Source of the DNA: Pseudomonadales bacterium
GTDB taxonomy: Bacteria > Pseudomonadota > Gammaproteobacteria > Pseudomonadales > UBA3067
Assembly (NCBI GenBank): GCA_016763235.1
Contig: JAESUE010000045.1
Location: forward strand, 1 to 33,361
DNA: 33,361 nt
Direction: 5' to 3'
In this document: one piece after another, positions 23,867 through 33,068 of the stretch
Layout: every line of letters starts with the position of its first letter
Position numbering within the stretch: the stretch's first letter is position 1
The notes under the pieces: generated by a model
Told to the model about the DNA's origin: nothing
Databases searched by the model: none
The model's input: only the letters and a program-made list of their open reading frames with translations
Position numbers and translations under genes: made by a program

Positions 23867-23934
23867 GTAACTATTCAGCTCACGCTCAAATTTGACCGCA
23901 ATCTGAACTCTTACAGGGTTCGCTGAGTCGTTAC
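23867..23934 (-). mobile_element. IS66-like MITE, 68-bp form
   Basis: The copy runs from GTAACTATTCAGCTCACG to GCTGAGTCGTTAC and matches the 141-bp form in reverse, but with the segment between its two AAATTTGAGC-like motifs removed. Flanks TTAACGGC and GTAACAGC agree at 6 of 8. The surrounding stretch from 23646 to 24200 shows no other gene or signal that I can support. Confidence 0.82.
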
Positions 23935-24194
23935 GTAACAGCCTGTCTGCATAACAAGCAGCCAAGGGGATTCCCAAAGATTCTAGACCAAAAACCCCTA
24001 TTCGCCAGCTCTAGGGAAGCCATTTTTGTAACAAATAGTGAAAAAATGTTCTTCCTCATAGCAAATACCGTTACGAGAAAAGCACCAAAAAAAGTGAAAT
24101 AATACTAAAATAATTTTTACCTCATTGTTTTATCTGGGGTTTTAAAAGGTAATTAAAAACAATTAACGCCTTCTCTACAAAGCCCCCACACCCT

Positions 24195-24214
24195 ATCTAC
24201 AGCTTATCCACAGG
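24195..24214 (+). other. DnaA-box-like pair
   Basis: TTATCCACA at 24206-24214 is the perfect DnaA consensus; CTATCTACA at 24195-24203 is a poorer copy two bases before it. A single strong box is common by chance at low frequency, and no origin genes are nearby, so a regulatory role for the next gene is only possible. Confidence 0.3.
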
Positions 24215-24298
24215 CACTGATTTGCGCACTTTAAAAATCAGATATACATTCATGCCCAAGCTATCAAGCAAGGTATAGAAACCAGCAAGGGATATGTC

Positions 24299-24538
24299 AT
24301 GGAAATACAAAAGCGAGGGGGAAAAGCAGTGAACGAGGAAAAGACCAGCACAAAGGAATCCGAAGAGATATTAATCGCCCTAGATCAAGTAGAGCAAACG
24401 ATAGAGGTTATGTGTGACACGCTAGTCAGGCTAAAAGAAAAGGTTAATATGCATCTGGGGAACGTTGATGAATACAGCGAAAAATTAGCGCAAATGAGCC
24501 TTGAGGAATCTGTTGCGCCAAAAAAGACCATGCATTAA
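24299..24538 (+). CDS. Small coiled-coil protein, unknown function
   Basis: I do not recognise it. The 79-residue protein has a charged, Lys/Glu-rich head and a helix with heptad-like spacing from about residue 20 to 70 (ILIALDQVEQTIEVMCDTLV, then RLKEKVNMHLGNVDEYSEKL), so it probably forms a coiled coil. Two starts are possible: ATG 24299, with AAGGGA seven bases upstream, and GTG 24329, with GAGGGGG upstream, which would give MNEEKTSTKES. The gene stands alone, with an AT-rich upstream region and a DnaA-box-like sequence about 90 bp before it. It is followed by a small hairpin and a MITE copy. Confidence 0.6.
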   Translation: MEIQKRGGKAVNEEKTSTKESEEILIALDQVEQTIEVMCDTLVRLKEKVNMHLGNVDEYSEKLAQMSLEESVAPKKTMH

Positions 24539-24594
24539 GCGAAAGTTCAATGCGTCAATTAAGCTTAGCAAAAGGAGGCTCTCCTCCCGCCTAG

Positions 24595-24641
24595 GTAACT
24601 GTTCAGCTTGCGTTCGAATTAAGCGTAAGCTGAACAGTTAC
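24595..24641 (+). mobile_element. IS66-like MITE, 47-bp palindromic form
   Basis: GTAACTGTTCAGCTT and AAGCTGAACAGTTAC (24627-24641) form a 15-bp perfect inverted repeat, and the whole 47 bp is nearly palindromic. It starts at what corresponds to the inner tip motif of the 141-bp form. Flanks do not match. It lies between the 3' ends of the coiled-coil gene and fabV. Confidence 0.78.
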
Positions 24642-24658
24642 AAATCAAACAAGCCAGT

Positions 24659-25852
24659 CTAAACGAGGTTGTTAATCGCAACCGCTGTATTAACATCAGC
24701 ATCGTAATCAACGCCGTCCATGCTGAACCCGAAAAGTTTCAGGAATTCTTCCTTATAACCGACAAAGTCGGTTAATTCATCGATATTTTCAGAGCTGCAT
24801 TGCCCCCATAACTTTTGAACTTCTAACTGCACTTCGTCACGCAGTTCTGGGCCGTCCATGCGGTAACGGTTTCTATCGTCAAGTTCTTTACTATCTGCAC
24901 CATACAGTTTGTCATGGAACAAACCATACACTTGCTCAATACAACCTTCGTGGCCACCCTTTTCCTTCATCACCTTGAATAGCAGGGAGAGGTACAAGGG
25001 CATAAGAGGAATAGCGGAGCTGGCTTGCGTCACTACGGCTTTTAATACACAGACATTGGCGGTGCCGTTGATGCTGGAAAGTTTTTGAGTTAGCGCAGCG
25101 GCGGTTTGATCAAGGTGTTCCTTGGCATGGCCGATGGTTGCATCTTTGTAGATTGGCCAGGTTAACTTCTCACCAATATAGGTATAAGCCACGGTTTTAC
25201 AGCCTTCTGCCAAAACACCTGCATCCTCCAAGGCATCTATCCACAATGCCCAATCTTCCCCTCCCATAACTTTAATGGTGTCATCAATTTCTTGTTGCGA
25301 AGCCGACTCCAGCGTCACCTCCTTAATGATTTTCTTATCGGTATCAAGGGTTGTTCCTGAATACGACTCGCCTACCGCTTTCAAGGTTGATTTGTAAACG
25401 TCGCCGGTAATAGGATCTGTGCGGCGAGGAGCAGCCAGGCTGTAGACCACTAGGTCAACCTGCTCAAAATCGGCTTTAATAGTGGCAATTACCTTGTCTT
25501 TTATATCCTGAGCAAAAGCGTCGCCATTGATATTCTTTGCGTAAAGGCCCTTAGCCTCTGCCGCTGTTGTAAACGCTGCTGTATTGTACCAACCGGCGCT
25601 TGCAGGACGTTTGACAGAAGCTTCTTTCTCAAAAAACACCCCCAGTGTAGCGGCATCGCTGCCAAACGCTGCGCTGATGCGAGAAGCAAGCCCATAACCG
25701 GTGGATGAACCTATAACCAAAACTTTTTTAGGGCCCGCTCTAACGACACCGTGATCCTGTACATATTTAATTTGTTCATTCACATGGGCTTCACAACCAA
25801 CAGGATGGGAAGTCGTGCATACAAAGCCTTTAATTTTGGGTTTAATAATCAT
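24659..25852 (-). CDS. fabV: Trans-2-enoyl-[acyl-carrier-protein] reductase, FabV type
   Basis: The 397-residue protein is a FabV/TER enoyl reductase, which completes each round of fatty acid elongation with NADH and is known to resist triclosan. It opens MIIKPKIKGFVCTTSHPVGC, a near-signature start, and has the long-spaced cofactor loop GSSTGYGLASR (48-58). The catalytic pair is Y235-x8-K244, exactly as in characterised FabV enzymes; the conserved SLAAPRRTDP and YTYIGEKLTWP blocks are present. Length is normal. It stands as a single gene; a 12-bp palindrome lies upstream. No FabI gene is visible in the window, so whether it is the sole enoyl reductase is unknown. Confidence 0.96.
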   Translation of the reverse strand: MIIKPKIKGFVCTTSHPVGCEAHVNEQIKYVQDHGVVRAGPKKVLVIGSSTGYGLASRISAAFGSDAATLGVFFEKEASVKRPASAGWYNTAAFTTAAEAKGLYAKNINGDAFAQDIKDKVIATIKADFEQVDLVVYSLAAPRRTDPITGDVYKSTLKAVGESYSGTTLDTDKKIIKEVTLESASQQEIDDTIKVMGGEDWALWIDALEDAGVLAEGCKTVAYTYIGEKLTWPIYKDATIGHAKEHLDQTAAALTQKLSSINGTANVCVLKAVVTQASSAIPLMPLYLSLLFKVMKEKGGHEGCIEQVYGLFHDKLYGADSKELDDRNRYRMDGPELRDEVQLEVQKLWGQCSSENIDELTDFVGYKEEFLKLFGFSMDGVDYDADVNTAVAINNLV

Positions 25853-25883
25853 TAAATTCTATTACCTTTTTGTCGTTAGTTAC

Positions 25884-25895
25884 TTCCATATGGAA
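25884..25895. promoter_or_regulatory. Palindrome upstream of fabV
   Basis: TTCCATATGGAA is a perfect 12-bp palindrome 32-43 bp upstream of the fabV start codon, where an operator would be expected. No regulator is assigned. Confidence 0.3.
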
Positions 25896-25959
25896 TGCCT
25901 TACTTTTAGTCAGAATGAATAATAAAAGAGCACAAGGCACATTACCACTTCATTAGCCT

Positions 25960-27114
25960 TTATGGGCGAAGCCCCGGTGGCGCAGCCAATGTTACTTTAA
26001 CGGTTCGCTTTTCACCGGCCCTTTGCACAAGTATTCGCACAGTATCGCCAGAGTGACGATTTTCCAACATCGTTAATAGCTCGTCATTGTTATAAATGGC
26101 CTGATCATCAAAAGCAACAATCACATCCCCTAGGAGCAGTTTTCCATATTTATTGCGTCCAAGCCCCCTCATTCCGGCCTGTTGGGCTGGTAAGCCATTG
26201 AGGACACGCATCACGACAACACCTTGGATTTTATTCCACCTTGCCCACTGGTCTGTTGCAGTTTCCACCCCTAATACCGGTCTTTGCACCCGACCATATT
26301 TAATCAATTGAGGAACGGTTTTCTTTACCGTATTAACAGGTATTGCGAAACCAATGCCTACGCTACTGCCATTGGGGCTGTAAATAGCCGTATTAACCCC
26401 AATTAAGCGCCCAGATGAGTCCAGCAAGGGGCCGCCGGAATTACCGGGGTTAATGGCCGCATCCGTTTGAATCACACCGCCTATTTTCCGTTTCGTAACG
26501 GATTTAATTTCTCTGCCTAATGCACTGATCACACCCACTGTAAGGGTTGTATCCAAACCAAATGGGTTGCCAATCGCCAATACTTTTTGACCGACATCCA
26601 ACATATTGGAATCACCAAAAACCAAGGGCTGTAGTTTTTCTCTAGGAGCATCAATTTTGAGCACTGCCAAATCTTTATCGGCTGCGATTCCCACTAATTT
26701 AGCATCCCAGGTACTATGATCCGAGAGTGTAATTTGAACACGGTTCGCACCGTGGATAACATGATAGTTAGTCACGATGTAGCCGTTTTTATCCCAGATA
26801 TAACCGCTACCGGAGCCTTTTGGAACCTCCATAGCCCTCAATGAAAAAACATTGCGCTGGATGGCTGTATTGGTCACAAAAACAACAGACGGACTAGCAG
26901 CGCGAAAGATATCGATGCTGTTCCGCTCAGACGCTAACGCGGCCTCAGGGGTATAAGCTGTCAGTGTTGCGCTATCACCGAAGTCATATCGCAGCAAAAC
27001 AACACAAAAAATAATCAGTAAAAGGGCGAGTGAGAATTGTATTCTGGTACGCATACCTTGCTTAACTCGAACAGGTTCAGGATGATAGACAAAACCAACA
27101 TGAACATTGGCCAT
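25960..27114 (-). CDS. degS: DegS-like membrane-anchored serine protease (HtrA family)
   Basis: The protein has one membrane helix near the N-terminus (about 25-41), a trypsin-like domain with H118, D148 and S226 (GNSGGP), and a single C-terminal PDZ domain (about 275-375). One PDZ and an anchor instead of a cleaved signal peptide point to DegS, which starts the sigma-E envelope stress cascade by cutting RseA in the periplasm; DegP/DegQ have two PDZ domains. The open frame starts at ATG 27114 (384 residues). A start at ATG 27054 (MRTRIQFSLALLL, 364 residues) would match the usual DegS length better, but its ribosome-binding site is too close, so the start is uncertain. The RND operon diverges from it. 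Confidence 0.85.
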   Translation of the reverse strand: MANVHVGFVYHPEPVRVKQGMRTRIQFSLALLLIIFCVVLLRYDFGDSATLTAYTPEAALASERNSIDIFRAASPSVVFVTNTAIQRNVFSLRAMEVPKGSGSGYIWDKNGYIVTNYHVIHGANRVQITLSDHSTWDAKLVGIAADKDLAVLKIDAPREKLQPLVFGDSNMLDVGQKVLAIGNPFGLDTTLTVGVISALGREIKSVTKRKIGGVIQTDAAINPGNSGGPLLDSSGRLIGVNTAIYSPNGSSVGIGFAIPVNTVKKTVPQLIKYGRVQRPVLGVETATDQWARWNKIQGVVVMRVLNGLPAQQAGMRGLGRNKYGKLLLGDVIVAFDDQAIYNNDELLTMLENRHSGDTVRILVQRAGEKRTVKVTLAAPPGLRP

Positions 27115-27134
27115 AAAAGTATCCGGTCTATAAT
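27107..27134 (+). promoter_or_regulatory. Candidate promoter of the RND efflux operon
   Basis: TATAAT (27129-27134), a perfect -10 box, follows TTGGCC (27107-27112) by 16 bases and lies 36 bp before the outer-membrane-factor start. The -35 box overlaps the first codons of the longer degS frame, which slightly favours the shorter degS start. Confidence 0.5.
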
Positions 27135-27170
27135 ACCTGAACTATTCGAGATGACAGAGTTCTTATTAAC

Positions 27171-28649
27171 ATGCCAACCCAAGCCAAAACCCATAAACAA
27201 GCACTGTCACGAAGCAAAGTGTTAGCGACCCTCTGTCTGCCCCTTATATTAACGGGCTGTTACTCACTAAAAAGCCCTCCTCCTGAAGCAGAAAGACCAC
27301 TGCCTTTTATCACGCCGAATACCTGGAATATAAACAAGCAAAGTGACGCTTCTAATGACAAAACCACCACGCTATCCCTAACGAACTACTTTGGCGCTCA
27401 TTTCCCTGGTTTTGATTACGACATATTGATCAAGTCAGCACTGGCGGGCAACTATGCACTGCGCCAGTTAGACACCCAACTTGATTCCCAAATCGCAAAA
27501 CATCGACTAGAAAGAGCTGGCTTGTGGCCATCGCTCAATGCAGGCCTAAATTCTCAGAATAACCACCTTGAGAGCACCTCATCCAAACTTTTTTCGCTAC
27601 AAGGGAATGTGAGCTGGACGGTGGATCTTTGGGGTACACAACGGCTTCTCACTCGCGCAGCTAAAAATAGTGTAGAAGAGGCAAGCTTATCAAAAGATGC
27701 GGCGCGATTATCCGTGGCCGCTGCCACACTGCAGAACTGGTTTGACTGGCGCTCAAAGAAAAAACTCCAGCAACTACAAAGTGATTTTGTGGCAACGCTG
27801 GAAACTAGCTTCCAGCTGGTGGAAAATCGCTTCAATACAGGCTTGGCTAGTTTGCTTGAAGTTCGGCTCGCACACACAGAAATCGCACTCGCCCGTACTG
27901 ACCTACTGCAAAAAAACAGCAACGCTATTAATAGTTATTCGAAACTGCTAGAAATATTAGGAGAAGAGTACCTGTCCTTGGAAGAGAACCCCCTGTTTGA
28001 CGATTTATCACCTTCCTTACCAGAAGAGGCAAGCCCCCTGCCTGCATACCTTCCGGCAGATATCATCCGCCAACGACCAGATCTGCTTGCTGCAGAAAGG
28101 CGCTTAAAAAGCCAAGAGCTACAGCTGCTTTCAAGTAAAAAGGCATGGCTCCCGACCCTAAACCTTAACGGTAGCAAAGGGCTGCAAGATCAAAGCCTGA
28201 ATAATCTGCTCAAAAATGGTTTAAGCGTTAGCGCTATTACATTCAACTTGTTGCAACCTGTTTTTAATGCTGGAGCCATCAAGGCAAAGCAAGCACAGGT
28301 GCGCGCATCTGCATCCAAAGAGCTTTATGCTTATAGCGAAATTTTACACCGGGCAATGATTGAAGTGAATCGTTTGCTCCAGCAAGATGCTCTTCTAAAA
28401 CAGCAAATGGAGGCAGCCAAATTCGCCGCAGCTTTAGCGACTGAAACCCAATCCCTTGCCAAGCGAAATTACAACACAGGGTTAACCGATTTGAATACAT
28501 TTTTGAACACGCACAGAAATAGTATTAATACCGAAACTCGGCTGATAAACACCACCAATGACTGGCTACAGAACCGTGTAAATTTGCTATTGGCATTAGG
28601 CGCAAATCCAAATTTTTCTCAGCATCACGCCACTGCAACTCCCTCATAA
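27171..28649 (+). CDS. RND efflux outer-membrane factor, OprM/NodT-type lipoprotein
   Basis: The 492-residue protein is a TolC-superfamily channel. An N-terminal signal with lipobox LTGC puts a lipidated cysteine at residue 30. Two OEP repeats follow, with long helices such as LRQLDTQLDSQIAKHRLERAG, and the phrase ADIIRQRPDLLAAERRLKSQELQLLSSKKAWLPTLNL (about 300-336), which is the hallmark junction of OprM-like factors. It would form the outer-membrane exit duct for the adaptor and pump encoded downstream. The adaptor gene starts 32 bp after it. ATG 27171 lacks a strong ribosome-binding site; a start further in is unlikely because the signal peptide would be lost. Confidence 0.92.
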   Translation: MPTQAKTHKQALSRSKVLATLCLPLILTGCYSLKSPPPEAERPLPFITPNTWNINKQSDASNDKTTTLSLTNYFGAHFPGFDYDILIKSALAGNYALRQLDTQLDSQIAKHRLERAGLWPSLNAGLNSQNNHLESTSSKLFSLQGNVSWTVDLWGTQRLLTRAAKNSVEEASLSKDAARLSVAAATLQNWFDWRSKKKLQQLQSDFVATLETSFQLVENRFNTGLASLLEVRLAHTEIALARTDLLQKNSNAINSYSKLLEILGEEYLSLEENPLFDDLSPSLPEEASPLPAYLPADIIRQRPDLLAAERRLKSQELQLLSSKKAWLPTLNLNGSKGLQDQSLNNLLKNGLSVSAITFNLLQPVFNAGAIKAKQAQVRASASKELYAYSEILHRAMIEVNRLLQQDALLKQQMEAAKFAAALATETQSLAKRNYNTGLTDLNTFLNTHRNSINTETRLINTTNDWLQNRVNLLLALGANPNFSQHHATATPS

Positions 28650-28681
28650 AAAGCACCGTTTTGAGAAAATGACAAACTATT

Positions 28682-29869
28682 ATGAAACAAAACAAAAAGA
28701 AGATTATTTTAACATTATCCCCCTTTATGATTATTGCCATTGCCATTATTTCTGCGTTTGGCATGGTAAAAAGCAAACCTGAATTAAAATCCCCACCGGT
28801 TAACATTCCCGCCCCATTGGTAGAAATTCAGCAGGTAAAATTTGAGTCGTCGAGAGTTTCGGTGAATAGCCAGGGAACCGTAGACCCGAAACAAAAAACC
28901 CAACTCATCAGCGAGGTAAGCGGTCGGGTTATCTGGGTTTCAGAAAAATTCAAAAATGGAAATTTTATATCTAAAAATGAAGAGCTGTTACACATTGACG
29001 TTCTAGATTATGAATTAGCACTCGCCCTTGCAAACGCAAACCTTCGTGATGCAGAGCTTAAACTGATGGAAGAAGAAGTAAGAGCAAAACAAGCAGAATC
29101 CGATTGGAAACTCGCACAAAAACTAAACCCTCAAGCAAACAGAAAAGCGACAGCTCTGACACTGAGAAAACCTCACTTAGCCAGCGCATTGGCATCCTTA
29201 GAGGCAAAAAAAGCACACGTAAAAATAGCGCAAAGAAACCTCCTGCGCACACGTATTACAGCGCCATTCAACGCTATTGTTGACGGTAAATCTGTGGATA
29301 TTGGCCAGTACCTTACCCTTGGCGCTCCTATAGCTCAGTTACTTTCATCCGATGAAGCCGAAGTCCGTCTGCCTTTATCCCAAAAGGATATCGAAAAGCT
29401 TGAAGAGCAAGGAGTCAATGCACCCGCCGAAATCACTTTATTAGATTCAGGGTCTACGTTGAAGTGGTCAGCAATTATTTCCCGAATTGAAAAAAAACTC
29501 GACCCCTCTACGCGTGAGCAATATGTCATTGCAAGTATTCAGGATCCCTATAATTTAAACAAAAAGCATTTCACTGCACTCTCACTAGGCACCTTTGTTA
29601 ATGTATCTATATTGGGGAAGTCCTACAAACAAGTCGTTAAAGTACCCCGTTACGCCCTGCACAATAATGGCCAGCTATTTACAGTAAATGAAAGCGATAC
29701 ACTGGTTTTAAATGATATAGATTTCATCCCTTTGGATGACAAGTACTTGCTTGTAAAAAATGGCCTCGATGAAGGAGATAAACTGGTTTTAACCCGGCTC
29801 CCCCTTATGACTGAAAATATGCAAGTAAGGGTTTCCGTAATAAACACCAACGATGCGGAGCCTCGCTAA
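28682..29869 (+). CDS. RND efflux periplasmic adaptor (membrane fusion protein)
   Basis: The 395-residue protein has an N-terminal membrane anchor (about 8-25), a lipoyl-like half (SGRVIWVSEKFKNGNFISKNEELLHID), a helical hairpin (about 115-185) rich in Lys, Glu and Ala, the return lipoyl half (LLRTRITAPFNAIVDGKSVDIGQYLTLG), and beta-barrel and membrane-proximal domains. It bridges the inner-membrane pump and the outer-membrane factor. The hairpin is of the short kind. The TAA stop lies one base before the pump start, so translation of the two is probably coupled. Substrates cannot be inferred from the adaptor. Confidence 0.93.
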   Translation: MKQNKKKIILTLSPFMIIAIAIISAFGMVKSKPELKSPPVNIPAPLVEIQQVKFESSRVSVNSQGTVDPKQKTQLISEVSGRVIWVSEKFKNGNFISKNEELLHIDVLDYELALALANANLRDAELKLMEEEVRAKQAESDWKLAQKLNPQANRKATALTLRKPHLASALASLEAKKAHVKIAQRNLLRTRITAPFNAIVDGKSVDIGQYLTLGAPIAQLLSSDEAEVRLPLSQKDIEKLEEQGVNAPAEITLLDSGSTLKWSAIISRIEKKLDPSTREQYVIASIQDPYNLNKKHFTALSLGTFVNVSILGKSYKQVVKVPRYALHNNGQLFTVNESDTLVLNDIDFIPLDDKYLLVKNGLDEGDKLVLTRLPLMTENMQVRVSVINTNDAEPR

Positions 29870-29870
29870 C

Positions 29871-32800
29871 ATGAATCAGCAACCCATAGCACACCAAGGA
29901 ATCGTTGCGTGGATGGCGCATAACCCCGTTGCCGCAAATTTATTAATGCTAGTGGTATTTTTACTGGGGCTTTTTTCCGTTAACAATATCAAGAAAGAGG
30001 TTTTCCCCACTTTTCCTGCTGAGGTATTGACCATCGTCGTACCCTACCCTGGCGGTTCGCCAGAAGAAGTGGAAGAAAGCATTCTACTAAAAGTAGAAGA
30101 AGCCATTGAAGATATTGATGGATTAAAGGAGATCCGTTCTCAAGCGACTTCCAGTGCCGGTACCGTCACGGTCATTATTAACCCCGGACAAAACATCAAT
30201 GATATTCTCAACAAAGTCACTGTGCGGGTTAACGGCATTAGCAGTTTTCCGGCTAATGCTGAAAAGCCCATTATTACCGAGCGTTTAAGCCGCAGTAATG
30301 TTATCCGCCTTTCTGTGTATGGCGCATTAGAGGAGAGCCAGCTTAAAGAGTTGGCCGATGAAATTCGTAATGAGCTTCTAGCAACGGATGAAATAACACA
30401 GGTCGATATTGGCGGCACAAGGAACTACGAGATTTCCCTAGAGCTTTCTAAACAACAACTTCTCAAACATCATTTAAGTTTCGATGACGTCGTAACGGCT
30501 ATTCGCGCACAATCTATAAACTTACCCAGTGGCATTATTCGCAGTGACAACGGCACTTTAAGTATTCGCACCGAAAATCAAGCCTACGATGCATCCGCCT
30601 TCAAAGAATTTATTTTAATTTCCCGTGCTGATGGCACGCGGATAAAACTCGAAGATATCGCAACGATTAAAGATGGATTCGAAGAACAGCCCATACTAAG
30701 TGAATTAAATGGTTTTCCTGCGATCAATCTAAGCATCTACAGCATCGGCAAACAAAATGCGTTGGATATTAGTGAGCGAGTTAACCGCTATGCTGAAGAA
30801 AAAAGTCTGGAGCTACCGAAAACCGTCAAACTCGCCGCTTGGGCAGACCGATCTAGGATACTCAAAAGTCGCATCAACTTATTGCTCAAAAATGCTGTGC
30901 AAGGCGGCATACTGGTGATGATTACACTGGCGTTATTTCTTCATCCAGCCGTGGCGCTCTGGGTCATACTAGGTGTTCCATTCGCTTTTTTGGGTACACT
31001 GTTTTTAATTGGCACCCCTCTCATCGATGTATCGATTAATGTTATTTCTCTGTTCGGATTTATTCTAGTTCTGGGTATTGTTGTTGACGATGCCATTATT
31101 ACTGCCGAAAGTGCTTACGCCGTGCTTGAAGAGGAGGACCAAGGAATTGATAGTGTCCTAAAAGGTGTAAAGCGCGTAACGCAAGCCACCGTGTTTGGTG
31201 TTATCACCACGGTTATTGCCTTTAGTCCGATGTTATTTGTGCAATCAGGAATGGGCCGACTTTTTAGCGTGATGTCCCCTGTCGTCATTTTATGCTTGAT
31301 ACTCTCTCTTGTTGAAACAAAGCTCATTCTCCCTGCACACTTAAAGCACGTAAGAACAAAGCCAAAACCAGAGAGTGAAGCCAAGAATAGCTGGGTTTTC
31401 CCACTGAATTTTTTACAATCCAGTCTTGCCTATTTTTCATCCCACCTAAGGCGCATTCAACAAGCGGTCAACCAAGGGATGCAAGCATTTATCAAAGGCG
31501 TCTATTTACCTTTACTCAACACCGCTGTGCAATACCGCTATATTACTACCGCCATTTTTCTCTCTATGCTAATCGTCACGGCGGCAATGCTGCCCAGTGG
31601 CTGGGTGCGTTTTGTCTTCTTCCCTAATGTGCCTTCCGACACAATTCGCGCCACCCTTGAAATGCCTGTTGGAACCTCTTACAAGCTAACCCACGCCTAC
31701 GCTGAGCGTATCAGCGCTGCAGCAATCACCCTTAATGATGAACTGGTTAGCGAGCTGAATTCAGATAGCAACGTAATCAGGCACACTAGCACTGAATCAA
31801 ACAACGATACCCAGGCGAGCTTTCTCGCTGAATTAACACCTTCCACAGAACGAGAAGTCAGCTCCATTAAAATTGCTAATCGTTGGCGCGAGTTAGTAGG
31901 CGAGTTACCCGGCATAAAAGAGCTAAGTTTTGAAGCCCGTATTGGTCACATTGGCAGTGCTATAGATATACAAATCAGAGGGGAAGACCTGCAGGAACTC
32001 AGAAGTGCAGCCAAAGACCTCTCTCAAGGACTACAAGGCTATGAAGGCGTGTTTGATGTGCATGACACCTTCGGCAGTGGTGGAACTGAAATCCACATCA
32101 AATTAAACCACCTAGGTGAATCCCTAGGGCTCAAGCAACAAGAGCTCGCACGACAGGTAAGGCAAGCGATTTTCGGCGCAGAAATACAACGCGTACAACG
32201 TGGTCGCCATGAAGTAAGGGTATACACTCGCTACCCGGAAGCCGACAGAAATAGCATTGATACGCTCCACAAGCTGTGGGTACGACTACCCAGTGGGGCA
32301 GACATCCCCTTCAACAAGGTGGCCACCTTGGAATCCAAACCGGGTATCAGTACTATTTACCGTATGAACCGGCAGCGTACCGTGAACGTCAAGGCCGATG
32401 TCGATAAAACACAGGTTGAACCAGGGCAAATTGTAAAACAACTTCACACTGAAATATTTCCTAAATTATTGCAGAAATATCCCAGCATCCACTTCGTTTT
32501 GGAAGGCGAGGCAAAAGATCAGTCTGATAATATTGAGGCTCTATCAACGGGTTTTGCCATCGTGCTTATTCTGATTTATGCGGCCCTGGCTATTCCTCTG
32601 CGATCGTATTTCCAACCACTTTATATTATGTCAGCGATCCCTTTTGGAATGGTGGGAGCAATAATCGGGCACTACCTAACCGGTAAATCACTGAGTATTT
32701 TATCCATTATCGGAATCATCGCGCTTTCAGGGATTGTCGTTAACGATGCGCTGGTTCTTGTGGATGACATTAATCAACGCATAAAATCAGGGGTACCCAA

Positions 32801-33068
32801 GCTAGACGCTGTAATTCATGCGGGTGAACGACGCTTTAGGGCGGTGATTCTCACATCACTCACCACCTTTATGAGTTTAATTCCACTTCTGCTCGAAAAA
32901 TCGATTCAAGCACAATTCCTTATACCGATGGCCACCTCCGTGGCTTTTGGAGTTCTATTTGCGACAAGCGTAACCCTTATTTTGTTACCCGTGTTGTTTT
33001 ACGTGATAGACGATATCACCCGTTTTTTTACTGGTTCATCAACTAGAAATAATAAACGGTCAAGCTAA
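29871..33068 (+). CDS. RND-family efflux pump, inner-membrane permease
   Basis: The 1065-residue protein (from ATG 29871, MNQQPIAHQG) has the full RND plan: helix 1, a large periplasmic loop, helices 2-7, a second large loop, helices 8-12. GIVVDDAIITAESAY holds the two aspartates equivalent to D407 and D408 of AcrB, so proton coupling is likely. Where AcrB has K940 (AKNAIL), this pump reads VVNDALVLVDD, an N-D pair seen in a separate branch of multidrug-type pumps. It exports compounds by proton exchange together with the two upstream gene products. The frame is open to 29853, but GGAG lies nine to ten bases before 29871, so that start is preferred. No regulator gene is adjacent. Confidence 0.94.
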   Translation: MNQQPIAHQGIVAWMAHNPVAANLLMLVVFLLGLFSVNNIKKEVFPTFPAEVLTIVVPYPGGSPEEVEESILLKVEEAIEDIDGLKEIRSQATSSAGTVTVIINPGQNINDILNKVTVRVNGISSFPANAEKPIITERLSRSNVIRLSVYGALEESQLKELADEIRNELLATDEITQVDIGGTRNYEISLELSKQQLLKHHLSFDDVVTAIRAQSINLPSGIIRSDNGTLSIRTENQAYDASAFKEFILISRADGTRIKLEDIATIKDGFEEQPILSELNGFPAINLSIYSIGKQNALDISERVNRYAEEKSLELPKTVKLAAWADRSRILKSRINLLLKNAVQGGILVMITLALFLHPAVALWVILGVPFAFLGTLFLIGTPLIDVSINVISLFGFILVLGIVVDDAIITAESAYAVLEEEDQGIDSVLKGVKRVTQATVFGVITTVIAFSPMLFVQSGMGRLFSVMSPVVILCLILSLVETKLILPAHLKHVRTKPKPESEAKNSWVFPLNFLQSSLAYFSSHLRRIQQAVNQGMQAFIKGVYLPLLNTAVQYRYITTAIFLSMLIVTAAMLPSGWVRFVFFPNVPSDTIRATLEMPVGTSYKLTHAYAERISAAAITLNDELVSELNSDSNVIRHTSTESNNDTQASFLAELTPSTEREVSSIKIANRWRELVGELPGIKELSFEARIGHIGSAIDIQIRGEDLQELRSAAKDLSQGLQGYEGVFDVHDTFGSGGTEIHIKLNHLGESLGLKQQELARQVRQAIFGAEIQRVQRGRHEVRVYTRYPEADRNSIDTLHKLWVRLPSGADIPFNKVATLESKPGISTIYRMNRQRTVNVKADVDKTQVEPGQIVKQLHTEIFPKLLQKYPSIHFVLEGEAKDQSDNIEALSTGFAIVLILIYAALAIPLRSYFQPLYIMSAIPFGMVGAIIGHYLTGKSLSILSIIGIIALSGIVVNDALVLVDDINQRIKSGVPKLDAVIHAGERRFRAVILTSLTTFMSLIPLLLEKSIQAQFLIPMATSVAFGVLFATSVTLILLPVLFYVIDDITRFFTGSSTRNNKRSS

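Noticed and set aside
1676..24641. The scattered GTAAC repeats as a CRISPR array or REP/BIME elements
   Set aside because: Copies are kilobases apart with no regular spacing, and 8-bp target duplications show transposition rather than REP-type spread by a RAYT.
29853..29870. Upstream ATG (MRSLAN) as the start of the RND pump
   Set aside because: It overlaps the adaptor stop by 17 bases, and the ribosome-binding site and family N-terminus fit ATG 29871.
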